From Xanthomonas theicola (GTDB taxonomy: Bacteria; Pseudomonadota; Gammaproteobacteria; Xanthomonadales; Xanthomonadaceae), in assembly GCF_014236795.1 (NCBI RefSeq), contig NZ_CP049017.1, positions 1,094,001 through 1,158,000 of the forward strand: 64,000 nt of DNA, given 5' to 3'. The notes under the pieces are model-generated. The model worked only from the letters and a program-made list of their open reading frames with translations. It had not been told where the DNA came from and ran no database searches. Numbering within the stretch: position 1 is the first letter of the stretch; every line of letters starts with the position of its first letter. The position numbers and the translations under genes are program-made. Shown in pieces: positions 34,392-42,644 of the stretch.

Positions 34392-35275
34392 AGACCAATG
34401 CGCCCGTCGTGCTGGACCTGGACGCCTCGCTCGGCATCCTGCCGGGCGCGCTGCGCCTGCCGCTGCAGGACTGGCGCGACGGCTTGCGCTTCGCCTGTTC
34501 GCTGCGCCGGCTGCGGCGCTTCGGCGCCGCGCTCGACGCCTTGCTGCCGGCCCGGCACGGCAGCGTGCTGCTGGGCAGCGGCGATTTCCACCATCTGAGC
34601 CTGCCGCTGATCGCGCGCGTGGCGCAACGCGCGCCCGGGCCGCTGCGGGTGGTGGTGTTCGACAACCATCCGGACAACATGCGGTTCCCGTTCGCGGTGC
34701 ACTGTGGTTCGTGGGTGTGGCGGGTGGCGGCGCTGCCGCAGGTGGCGCGGGTGGAGGTGGTCGGCATCACCTCGGGCGACGTGGGCGCCGCGCATGCCTG
34801 GGAAAACCACCTGCGGCCGCTGTACCGCGGCAAGCTGCGCTACTGGTGCAGCGGCGTGGACGTCGGCTGGGCGCGGCGCCTGGGGCTGGGCCAGGCGGTG
34901 CGCGGCTTCGCCTCGAGCATGGAGATGATCGACGCCTTCCTGCAGCACCTGCGGCGCACGCCGATGCCGACCTATCTGTCGCTGGACAAGGACGTGCTGG
35001 ATCCGGACGAGGTGCGCACCAACTGGGACCAGGGCGAATTGCGGGTGCCGCACCTGCTCACCGCCATCGCCTACCTGCACGGGCAACTGCTCGGCAGCGA
35101 CATCACCGGCGAGGTGTCGCAGGTGCAGTATCCTCAGTGGTGGAAGCGGCGCCTGGCGGCATTGGATGCGCAGCCGCCGCCGTCGCCGCAATCGCTGATG
35201 GAATGGCAGGCGCGGCAGCACGCGGTGAACCTACGGCTGTTGCAGGCGCTGGCCGAGGCTGGGCTGCGGCGATAG
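34388..35275 (+). CDS. Arginase/agmatinase-fold protein
   Basis: The protein is 295 residues. Metal-site motifs of the ureohydrolase family are visible: GSGDFHH (replacing GGDHS), FDNHPDN (DxHxD) and SLDKDVLDPDE (SxDxDxxDP). Most manganese ligands are therefore kept, though the first motif is altered. Members cleave guanidino groups or, in divergent branches, formimino or amide bonds. It is coupled to the transferase upstream. A REP pair follows it. The true substrate is unknown. Confidence 0.8.
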   Translation: MKTNAPVVLDLDASLGILPGALRLPLQDWRDGLRFACSLRRLRRFGAALDALLPARHGSVLLGSGDFHHLSLPLIARVAQRAPGPLRVVVFDNHPDNMRFPFAVHCGSWVWRVAALPQVARVEVVGITSGDVGAAHAWENHLRPLYRGKLRYWCSGVDVGWARRLGLGQAVRGFASSMEMIDAFLQHLRRTPMPTYLSLDKDVLDPDEVRTNWDQGELRVPHLLTAIAYLHGQLLGSDITGEVSQVQYPQWWKRRLAALDAQPPPSPQSLMEWQARQHAVNLRLLQALAEAGLRR

Positions 35276-35310
35276 CGCTGTCTCAACCTGGCTCTTTGCA
35301 GTCGTCCAGA

Positions 35311-35532
35311 TGTTGTGGGAGCGACTTCAGTCGCGACGGGCCTTACTGGTAGGCCTTTGGCAATCGGCGGTCCCAGGTCCGGGATTCGCTGCCACAGTGT
35401 CTGCTGCATGCGACTGGACGAAAAGTAAGGCGTGCCAATGTCCTCTTCCTGATCCATGCATGCGCCTTCAGTCCATCGGTTGCGATGGGGCGTATCGGTA
35501 CAGCGCGTCGCGGCTGAAGTCGCTCCCACAAC
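35311..35532. repeat. REPIN-like pair of inverted REP sequences
   Basis: A 27-base arm (35311-35337, containing tgttgtgggagcgacttcag) is repeated in inverse orientation at 35506-35532 with one mismatch. Smaller hairpins such as gccttactggtaggc lie between. Two inverted REPs with a spacer are the usual REPIN form. This 312-base gap has no gene and sits between convergent genes, so it may also serve as a transcription end. Confidence 0.82.
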
Positions 35533-35587
35533 ATTCCGCTGGCTGCAGATATCCGGACCGAGGCGGGCCAGCGCGAGCGTTGCGCTG

Positions 35588-36793
35588 TCAGTCCGCACCG
35601 TCGGCACACACCTGCTGCAGCACCGCCAGGATCGCCTCGAAACCTTTCTCGTGCAGCCACGGGCTGTTGCTGATGCTCAGGCAGCGCGCGGCGAAGTCGC
35701 GCGCGTTGGGCATCGGCGCGGCCTCGACGATGCCGCGCAGGTAGGCGTAGTCGGGCAGGGCGTGCACGAACAGCAGGCCGACGCCGAGCCCGCGTGGCCA
35801 CAGCCGCGCCAGCGCGCGCTCGCGCGCGGCGGCATCCGGCAGCAGCACCAGCAGTGCCGGCCAGCTGCCCTGCGCGCCGGCGCTGTCGGCGATCACCCGC
35901 AGCCCTGCGATCGCGGCCAGGCGCGCGCTGCGGCGCCGGCCCTGTTCGCGCAACTGCGCCAGGAACGCCGGCCAGCGTGCGGCGGCACGCACCCCGACCG
36001 CTTCGCGCCAGGCACCGACCGCATGCTGCGGGATCGCCGCGTCGAACTGGTCGCCGACCGCACCCACGCGGTCGCCGCGGCGCAGCGCGCGGCGCAGCGG
36101 TGCGCCGTAGGCCCAGCGCAGCGCGTGCGGCCGGTACAAGGCGGCGTAGCCGAGCAACTGCACGCTGCGGCGCAGTTCCCAGCGCCAGTCGGGCTGGCCC
36201 AGGCGCGCCGCGGTGTCGATCAGGCTGTCCCGCAGCGGCGCATGCCGCGACAGCAGCAGGCCGCCTTCGTACAGGGTCGGGCCCTTGCCCACGGCCAGGC
36301 TGCAGAAGCCGATGTCGCCGCCGAGGCCGGCGGCGCTGCCATCGGCATGCACGCCGCCCAGCGCTTGCGCCGCGTCCTCGATCAGCACCGCGCCGCAGGC
36401 CGCGGCGGCGTCGCGCAACGGCGCCAGGTCGGTCAGGCGTCCGCCCAGGTGGGTGGCGACGATCGCCAGGGTGTCGTTGCCGCAGCGGTGCGCCAGTTGG
36501 GCGGGGTCGGGTTCGATCGAACCGGGCAGCAGATCGCACAGTACCAGCTGCAAACCGCAGTGGGCCACCGCCAGCGCCACCAGCGGGCAGGTGTAGGCGG
36601 CCACCAGCACCTGCCGGCGGCGGCTGCCGGCGGCCAGGGTGCGCAGTGCGACCACCAGCGCCGCCGTGCCCGAGCAGGTCAGCAGCGCGTCGGGCAGGCC
36701 GAGCTGCGCCGCCAGGCGCCGCCCGTCACGCGGCGGCCACAGGTCGCGCCACTGCAGCGGCAACCCGGCAGTGGGCGGAATCTCAGTGCGCAT
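35588..36793 (-). CDS. DegT/DnrJ/EryC1-family aminotransferase
   Basis: The protein is 401 residues. The PLP lysine is in LAVGKGPTLYEGG, which matches the K-x5-EGG pattern of sugar aminotransferases. LLTCSGTAALVVAL forms the phosphate-binding start and IEDAAQALGG carries the D that contacts the cofactor. Known members aminate keto-sugars such as UDP-4-keto-pentose (ArnB) or make other amino products. It is the last gene of the operon with two EamA halves and an esterase, overlapping the gene before it by 11 bases. Confidence 0.85.
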   Translation of the reverse strand: MRTEIPPTAGLPLQWRDLWPPRDGRRLAAQLGLPDALLTCSGTAALVVALRTLAAGSRRRQVLVAAYTCPLVALAVAHCGLQLVLCDLLPGSIEPDPAQLAHRCGNDTLAIVATHLGGRLTDLAPLRDAAAACGAVLIEDAAQALGGVHADGSAAGLGGDIGFCSLAVGKGPTLYEGGLLLSRHAPLRDSLIDTAARLGQPDWRWELRRSVQLLGYAALYRPHALRWAYGAPLRRALRRGDRVGAVGDQFDAAIPQHAVGAWREAVGVRAAARWPAFLAQLREQGRRRSARLAAIAGLRVIADSAGAQGSWPALLVLLPDAAARERALARLWPRGLGVGLLFVHALPDYAYLRGIVEAAPMPNARDFAARCLSISNSPWLHEKGFEAILAVLQQVCADGAD

Positions 36794-37181
36794 CGGCCGG
36801 CGCGGTGCGTTCGCCGAGCGCGAGGCAGACGATGCCGGCCACGATTAGCGCCGCGCCGAGCGCTTGCAGCACGCTGATGGTTTCGCCGAACCACCATGCC
36901 GACAGCAGCAGTATGCTGACCACCTCCAGGTGCGAGGCGGCGAAGGCGGGCCCGATCGGCGCGTGCTCGAGCAGTTTCATCCAGGCGAAGAACGCGCCGA
37001 CATAGCCCAGCAGCGCGACGTACAGCCAGGGACTGGCGAGTAGGCGCAGCACCCAGGCCCAGTCCGCCTGCGGCGGGAACGCATCCGCACCGCCGAGCTT
37101 GAAGCCGAACTGGGCCAGGGTGTCGAAGCCCAGCAGCAGAGCGAAGCCCAGCGCGTAGCGCTGCAGCGGCGGGCGGGTCAT
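36783..37181 (-). CDS. Half-size EamA/SMR membrane protein (ArnF-like)
   Basis: The protein is 132 residues with four predicted helices (about 8-28, 45-65, 72-90 and 100-122). It has the size of small multidrug-resistance or ArnE/ArnF proteins rather than a ten-helix EamA exporter. Motifs include DTLAQFGFKLGG in helix 1 and ALGAALIVAGIVCLALGE in helix 4. It overlaps its sister gene by four bases and a DegT aminotransferase gene on the other side. ArnE and ArnF form a flippase for an amino-sugar lipid, so a paired flippase role is a fair guess. Confidence 0.75.
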   Translation of the reverse strand: MTRPPLQRYALGFALLLGFDTLAQFGFKLGGADAFPPQADWAWVLRLLASPWLYVALLGYVGAFFAWMKLLEHAPIGPAFAASHLEVVSILLLSAWWFGETISVLQALGAALIVAGIVCLALGERTAPADAH

Positions 37182-37543
37182 GTGCCGAGCCCGACCACGG
37201 CCACGCCGGCGCTGACCAGGCAGATCCCGGCCACCTGCATGCGCCCCAGCCGCTCGCCGAACAGCCAGTGCCCGGCGAGCATGATCGCCACGATGTTGAT
37301 CGAGCCGAGCAGCACGCCGCGGCCCAGCGGCACCAGCGACAGGAACGCGGTCCAGGCGAGGAATTCGAACGCGTAGCAGGCCATGCCCAGCCACAGCCAC
37401 GGCTGCCGCGCCATGCGCCGCCAGCGCGCCGCGCCGGCCGCCAGCGGGTCGCTGGCGACGTGCTTGAAGGCCAGTTGGCCGACCGTGTCCAGCGCCACCG
37501 TCGCCAGCCACACGCCGACCACTGACGCCTGCGGCGACATCAT
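37178..37543 (-). CDS. Half-size EamA/SMR membrane protein (ArnE-like)
   Basis: The protein is 121 residues (120 if the second ATG is used) with four helices. LATVALDTVGQLAFKHVA parallels DTLAQFGFK of its neighbour, and LLGSINIVAIMLAGHWLFGERL parallels the third helix region. Two unlike but related halves side by side are the hallmark of heterodimeric SMR transporters. Start and stop overlap both neighbours by four bases, so expression is tightly matched. Confidence 0.75.
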   Translation of the reverse strand: MMSPQASVVGVWLATVALDTVGQLAFKHVASDPLAAGAARWRRMARQPWLWLGMACYAFEFLAWTAFLSLVPLGRGVLLGSINIVAIMLAGHWLFGERLGRMQVAGICLVSAGVAVVGLGT

Positions 37544-38364
37544 GCGGCCTGGCGCGGCGCGGCTTGCGCGGCGAAGAACTGCGCCAGCCGCGCGCCGAGC
37601 ACGCGGCGTTCGCGGTCCAGGGTGATCATGTGGTAGCTGTCGTGCAGCAGCAGCAATTCCACCGCTCCGGACACGCCGGCCATCACCAGTTGCGCATTGC
37701 GCAGATGCGCGATGTCGTCCTCGGCGGCATGCGCGACCAGGCACGGCGCGGTCACCTTGGCCAGGTTGCGGCGCACCCGGCGCGACAGCAGATGCATCTC
37801 GGCCAGCGCGTGCCACGGATTGCCGGGCAGGCCGGCGGCGCTGCTGTCGCCGCCGAGCATCGCGCCGCTGATCTGGGCGCGGATGCGCTCGTCGCGCAGG
37901 CCATACGGCGGCGCTTCCATGAACATGCGGCGGCGGCCGATGCCCAGGCGCTTGAACCACGGCAGCAGGAACGTCAGCCGCGCGCGCCGCGGAATGTTCC
38001 AGCCGTCGTAGCGGAAGGTGGCGCCGAGCACGCCGACGCCATCGACCCACTGCGGCCGCTCTTCGGCCAATTGCAGCGCCAGCAGCGCGCCCATCGACAG
38101 GCCGGCCACGAATAGTTTGTCCACCTGCGGGCGCATCCGCGCCGCCGCCTGCTCGACGCTGGCGGACCAGTCGCGCCAGCCGGTGGCGAGCAGGTCGTCC
38201 TCGTTGCCGCAGTGTCCGGCCAGTTGTACGCCGTGCACGCTGAAGCCCTCGCGGTGCAGGCATTTGCCGAGCAGGCGCATTTCGCTGGGGGTGCCGGTCA
38301 GGCCGTGGATCAGCAGCACGCCGTGGCGGCCGCCCTGGAAGTGGAATTCGGCGGATTGGATCAT
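37540..38364 (-). CDS. Carboxylesterase-like alpha/beta hydrolase
   Basis: The protein is 274 residues and resembles the Est30/carboxylesterase group. LLIHGLTGTPSEMR forms the oxyanion loop. S90 in AGLSMGALLA is the nucleophile. AAEDDIA supplies the acid and DSYHMIT the histidine. No signal peptide is seen, so it is cytoplasmic. It opens the esterase-EamA-EamA-DegT operon. It could release a product from ACP, remove a protecting acyl group, or hydrolyse a lipid. Which of these applies cannot be told. Confidence 0.85.
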   Translation of the reverse strand: MIQSAEFHFQGGRHGVLLIHGLTGTPSEMRLLGKCLHREGFSVHGVQLAGHCGNEDDLLATGWRDWSASVEQAAARMRPQVDKLFVAGLSMGALLALQLAEERPQWVDGVGVLGATFRYDGWNIPRRARLTFLLPWFKRLGIGRRRMFMEAPPYGLRDERIRAQISGAMLGGDSSAAGLPGNPWHALAEMHLLSRRVRRNLAKVTAPCLVAHAAEDDIAHLRNAQLVMAGVSGAVELLLLHDSYHMITLDRERRVLGARLAQFFAAQAAPRQAA

Positions 38365-38435
38365 CGGTGCGGGCGCGATTTCGCGATCTGGGCAATGCGC
38401 GCAGCGTGGCCGCTGCGCGTTTCAGCAGCCTTTCG

Positions 38436-39329
38436 TCAGCGCGGCGCGGTGCGCAAGCGCACCAGCACGCGCTGGCCCAGACGCAGCGCCGAGGGCTGCT
38501 GGAACGCGAGCACACAGGCCACGCTGCGGTCGTTGCCGGCGCTGTCGGCGGCATCGTGCAATTGCGCCGGACCGAACGCCGGCGCCAGCCAGCGCACCAC
38601 CGCCGTCCCCAGCACGGTCTGCCGGCCGTCGTCGCTGATCACGTCGGCCAGCATGCCGGGTGCGACCGCGGCGGCGTAGCGCTCGTCGAGTTCGGCGCGG
38701 ACCAGGCGCGGCGCGTCGGGCAGCAGGGTCAGCAGCGGCGTGGCGCCGCCATCGCTGCGCGCGCCCGGCGCCGCGGCCAGTTGCAGCACGCGCCCGTCGA
38801 CCGGCGCGTACAGCCGATATTGGTCGCGCTGCAGTTCGGCCTGCCGCACCTGCGCGACGGCCAGCGTGGCGTCGCTGCGCGCGGTCTGCAGGGCGTCGTC
38901 CAGGGTCTGGCTGGCGTCGCCGGCATCGTCGGCGCTCTGTCCGTCGCCGGCGCCGATGCGTGCCGCCTCGGCCAGCCGCCGCTGGCGCTGCCGCGCGTGC
39001 GCCAGCCGTTGCTGCAGTTGCGTCACCCGCGCCGCGGCGGCCTGCGCGCGGGTCCGCGCGATGTCCAGTTCCAGTGCCGCGGCGCGGTCGTCGGCTTCGA
39101 TCAGCAACGCACCGCGGCGGACCGCGTCGCCCTCGTGCACCGCCACCTGGCGCAGCGCCGCGGCGACCGGCAGGCTCAGCCGCAGCAGGCCGCCTTCCAC
39201 GTCGATGCGGCCGCGCGCCACGGCCAGGTACGCGGCCGGTGCCGGGTCGGGCGCGGCCACGGGCGCGGGCGGTTGCGTGCACGCCGCCAGCAGCAGGCTC
39301 AGCACAGGAGCGGAAACGAACGCTTTCAT
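38436..39329 (-). CDS. HlyD/MacA-type periplasmic adaptor lipoprotein
   Basis: The protein is 297 residues. The signal peptide ends in LLLAAC, a lipobox, so it should be anchored in the inner membrane. The barrel/lipoyl part reads VAVHEGDAVRRGALLIEADD. A coiled hairpin (about 90-150, Gln/Ala/Arg-rich) and the returning lipoyl half YRLYAPVDGRVLQLAA follow. It couples the ABC transporter to the outer-membrane channel. Its start overlaps the ATPase gene by four bases. Confidence 0.87.
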   Translation of the reverse strand: MKAFVSAPVLSLLLAACTQPPAPVAAPDPAPAAYLAVARGRIDVEGGLLRLSLPVAAALRQVAVHEGDAVRRGALLIEADDRAAALELDIARTRAQAAAARVTQLQQRLAHARQRQRRLAEAARIGAGDGQSADDAGDASQTLDDALQTARSDATLAVAQVRQAELQRDQYRLYAPVDGRVLQLAAAPGARSDGGATPLLTLLPDAPRLVRAELDERYAAAVAPGMLADVISDDGRQTVLGTAVVRWLAPAFGPAQLHDAADSAGNDRSVACVLAFQQPSALRLGQRVLVRLRTAPR

Positions 39330-40087
39330 GGTACGGACTTCCGGGGCAGGGACGAGGGCGGCGGCGCCAGGCGGCGGTCGTCGAGAATGCGGCCGTCCTC
39401 CATCGACAGCACGCGGTCGGCATGGCGGATCAGGCGCGGGTCGTGGCTGACGCACAGCACCATGGTGCCGTGCGCGCGCGCGATGCGGTGCAGCAGGTCG
39501 ATCACGATCTGGCCGTTGCCGGCGTCCAGCGCGCTGGTCGGCTCGTCGGCGAACAGCAGCGCGGGGTGCTTGGCCAGCGCGCGCGCGATCGCCACGCGCT
39601 GCTTCTCGCCTCCGGAAAGTTCGGCCGGGCGCAGCTGCTGGCGCTGGGCGATGCCGACCTCGGCCAGCGCCGCTTCGGCGCGCGCGCGCACCTCGGCGGC
39701 GGCCAGGCCCATGTATTGCAGCGGCAGCCGCACCTGGTCCAGCGCGCACAGCGCCGGGAACAGGTTGAAGCCCTGGAAGATGAAGCCGGTATGGCGCAGG
39801 CGGAAGCGCTCCAGCGCCGCCGCGTCGAGCGCGCCCAGGTCCTCGCCCAGCGCCTGCACCCGGCCGGCATCGGCGCGTTGCAGGCCGCTGAGGATCGACA
39901 GCAGCGTGCTCTTGCCGCAGCCCGACGGCCCCGAGATCAGGGTCAGCTCGCCCGGCCATACCTGCAGTGTCAGCTCGCGCAGCACCGGCGTGCGCAGCTT
40001 GCCGGACACGAAGCTCTTGCACAGGCCGCTGCCGTGCAGGGTCGCGCCCGTCGCCCACGGCGCGGCGGGGGGGGCGGCCCGGTTCAT
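39326..40087 (-). CDS. ABC transporter ATP-binding protein (MacB/LolD type)
   Basis: The protein is 253 residues. Walker A is SGPSGCGKSTLLS, the signature is LSGGEKQRVAIARAL, Walker B is LLFADEPTSALD and the switch is CVSHDP. The D-loop and Q-loop region FIFQGFNLFPAL fit the MacB/LolD/FtsE group that works with FtsX-like permeases. It is cotranscribed with the permease and adaptor, so the complex probably works as a tripartite exporter. Confidence 0.93.
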   Translation of the reverse strand: MNRAAPPAAPWATGATLHGSGLCKSFVSGKLRTPVLRELTLQVWPGELTLISGPSGCGKSTLLSILSGLQRADAGRVQALGEDLGALDAAALERFRLRHTGFIFQGFNLFPALCALDQVRLPLQYMGLAAAEVRARAEAALAEVGIAQRQQLRPAELSGGEKQRVAIARALAKHPALLFADEPTSALDAGNGQIVIDLLHRIARAHGTMVLCVSHDPRLIRHADRVLSMEDGRILDDRRLAPPPSSLPRKSVP

Positions 40088-41217
40088 CGCAGCAGCAGCG
40101 CCGGATCGGCGCGGCGCAGTCCGCGCAGCGCGGCCAGCGCCGACAGCAGGGTCAGCAGCATCACCGCGACCACGCACAGCGCCCAGCCGCTGCCGTCGAA
40201 GGCCACCGGCACGTCGTGTGCGCGGGCAAGCGCCACCAGTGCGGCGCCGAGCGCGCTGGCGCCGAACAGGCCGAGCGCGCCGACCCAGGCCGCCTGCTCC
40301 AGCACCACCCAGCGCAGCGCGCGCATGCTCACGCCCAGCGCATTGAGCGTGGCGTATTCGCGCGCGGCGCCGAGCACCGTGGCCAGCAGGGTCTGGCTGG
40401 TGATCGCCACGCCGACCAGCAGCACGATGCCGCCGAGGAACAGCACGCCGGCGCCGGCGCCGGTGTCGAACATCCAGAACAGGATGCTGCGCCGGGCGAA
40501 GTCCGCCGCGCTCCACGCCGCGATGCGCGCCGGCACGGCGGCGCCAGGGATGCCGCGGGCCACGGCCTCGGCGTCGGCACCGGGCCGCAGCCGCGCGACC
40601 AGGTAGGTCGGCCAGTCCGGGTGCGCCTCGTCGGTGTTCAGGGCGCGCGTGGTCTCCAGCGAGGCCAGCACGTTGACGCCGCCCAGCGCGCGCAGGCCGC
40701 GGCCGACCCCGACCACCCGCACCCGGTGGCCGTTGATGCGCGCGCTGCGGCCGATGCGCACGCCGAGCTTGTCCAGTTCGGCGCGATCCACCACCACCGT
40801 GTCCGGTTCGCGCAGCGCCGCGCGCAGGGCCGGGCTCAGCAGCCTGGCGAACATCAGGCCGTCGGCGCGGGTGTCGATGCCGGAGACGTAGATCGACACC
40901 GCGCCGTTGGCGCCGGGACCGCGCCAGTCGCCGTCGAACCACACGAACGGCTCGACCTGCAGCACCTGCGGATCCAGGTACAGCGACGCCGCGGCATCGG
41001 GGTCGATCGGACGGCCCTGGTCCACGCTCTGCGTGCCCGGATAGCCGAGCCACAGGTCGGCGGCCGAGCCGGACACGTAGACGCTGGCACTGCCGAAGAT
41101 GCCCAGCACCAGCGCGGTCTGCAGCAGCAGCAACAGGCTGGCGAAACCGACCGAGACGACCACCGGCAGGAAGCGGCGCCATTCGTGGCGCAGGGTCTGG
41201 CGGGCCAGCGCGACCAT
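40084..41217 (-). CDS. FtsX/MacB-type ABC permease
   Basis: The protein is 377 residues. A first helix lies at about 18-40, a large periplasmic domain at about 45-240, and three helices at the end (about 255-280, 305-330 and 345-365). This is the MacB-type topology without a fused ATPase. The ATPase is the next gene, overlapping by four bases. MacB-like pumps drive substrates already in the periplasm through a TolC channel, so the product may be flipped across the inner membrane first, perhaps by the EamA pair. Confidence 0.88.
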   Translation of the reverse strand: MVALARQTLRHEWRRFLPVVVSVGFASLLLLLQTALVLGIFGSASVYVSGSAADLWLGYPGTQSVDQGRPIDPDAAASLYLDPQVLQVEPFVWFDGDWRGPGANGAVSIYVSGIDTRADGLMFARLLSPALRAALREPDTVVVDRAELDKLGVRIGRSARINGHRVRVVGVGRGLRALGGVNVLASLETTRALNTDEAHPDWPTYLVARLRPGADAEAVARGIPGAAVPARIAAWSAADFARRSILFWMFDTGAGAGVLFLGGIVLLVGVAITSQTLLATVLGAAREYATLNALGVSMRALRWVVLEQAAWVGALGLFGASALGAALVALARAHDVPVAFDGSGWALCVVAVMLLTLLSALAALRGLRRADPALLLR

Positions 41218-42644
41218 CAGGGCGTCGCGCCCGCGGCGCCCGCATCGGTGCCGGCGCCGCGTGGCGCCGCGCTGCCCAGCGCGGTCTGTAGCACGATGTA
41301 GTCCAGGTCGCGTTGGCGCTGCGCATCCAGCAGCTCCAGCGCGGCCTGGTCGCGCGCGGCCCGCTGCGTGGCGACCTCCAGATCGTTGCCCAGACCAAGC
41401 CGCCGCCGCGCCTGCGCCGCGTCGGCGGCCTGTTGCAACGCCTGCACCGCCTGCTGCTGCGCCAGTTCGCGTCGGCGCTGCTGTTCCAGCGTGGTCAGCG
41501 CGTTTTGCACTTCGGCCACCGCCTCCAGCACGCACTGGCGGTAGGCCAGCGTCGCCGCCTCCAGCAGGTCGCCGCGCGCCAGCGCCTGCGCTTGGCGTTG
41601 GCCCCAGTCGAACAGCGGGATGTCGATCAACGGCCCCAGCGAGGCGATGCCGTGTGGGGAGGTGCGGCGGTGCGAGATCAGGTTGCTGGACCAGTGGATC
41701 GCGCCACCCAGGCCGATGCTGGGATAGCGGTCGGCGCGGGCGATGCCCAGTTCGCCGGCCGCGCTCAGCACCTCGGCCTCGCGCGCGGCGATGTCCGGGC
41801 GCCGCCGCAGCAGGTCGGCGGGCACCGCGTCGATCGCGCCGATCTGCAGTCCGAGCTGCGCTGCGCCGCTGTTGGCCGTGGGCGCCACGGCCCAGGCCGG
41901 ATCCGGTGCGTTGCGGGCCAGCAGCACCGCCAGCCGCTGCGCTGCGTCGGCGCCGGCGCTGCGTGGTTGGTTCAGCGCGGTCTGTGCCTGCCGCTGCGCG
42001 GCGTGCGCCTGCGCCGCGGTGGCCGGCGCGGCCAGGCGCAGGCGGACCAGGGCCTGGCTCAGCGTCGCCTGCTGCTGCCGGGCCTGCACGATGCGCTGCA
42101 GGACCTGCTCGGCCCGCTGCGCATGGCGCAGTTCGATCCAGTTGCGCGCCACCTCGGCCACGGTGGCGGCGCGCACCTGCTCCAGGCGCGCCTGCGCCGC
42201 CTGCAGGTCGCCGCGGGCCAGGCGGCGACTGGCCTCGCCGCGCCCGAACAGGGGCAGTTCCCATTCCGCGTCGAAGCCGGCGACCAGGAACGAGGCGCTG
42301 GCGTCGGGGTCGATCGGATCTTCGGTGCGTGCATGCAGCTGCGGCCTCAACGTGGCGTCGGCGACGCCGTCCATGCGCCGCGCCGCGCGCAGCCTGGCCA
42401 GCGCCTGGGCGACATCGAGGTCCTCGCGCAGCGCCTGCGCGACCAGCGCATCCAGTTGCGGATCGTGGAAGTCCTGCCACCAGGCGCTGCCGGCCGGCCG
42501 CGGCGCCGCCGCGGCCGGCAGCGCGGTCCACTGAGGCGGCAGCGGCTGCGCCAGGTCGGGCAGCGGCGTGCTGACGCAGCCGGCCAGCGCCACGGCGCTC
42601 AGCCCTGCAAGGCCGGCCAGCCGGAGTGCGCGGCGCCGGCTCAT
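41217..42644 (-). CDS. TolC/NodT-family outer-membrane efflux lipoprotein
   Basis: The protein is 475 residues. The signal peptide with lipobox VALAGC places it in the outer membrane. Repeated helical halves show LDALVAQALREDLDVAQAL and GQRQAQALARGDLLEAATLAY, with SIGLGGAIHWSS in the beta region. Such channels pair with an adaptor and a pump. It sits between the sensor kinase and the permease genes, with one-base and four-base overlaps. Confidence 0.9.
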   Translation of the reverse strand: MSRRRALRLAGLAGLSAVALAGCVSTPLPDLAQPLPPQWTALPAAAAPRPAGSAWWQDFHDPQLDALVAQALREDLDVAQALARLRAARRMDGVADATLRPQLHARTEDPIDPDASASFLVAGFDAEWELPLFGRGEASRRLARGDLQAAQARLEQVRAATVAEVARNWIELRHAQRAEQVLQRIVQARQQQATLSQALVRLRLAAPATAAQAHAAQRQAQTALNQPRSAGADAAQRLAVLLARNAPDPAWAVAPTANSGAAQLGLQIGAIDAVPADLLRRRPDIAAREAEVLSAAGELGIARADRYPSIGLGGAIHWSSNLISHRRTSPHGIASLGPLIDIPLFDWGQRQAQALARGDLLEAATLAYRQCVLEAVAEVQNALTTLEQQRRRELAQQQAVQALQQAADAAQARRRLGLGNDLEVATQRAARDQAALELLDAQRQRDLDYIVLQTALGSAAPRGAGTDAGAAGATP

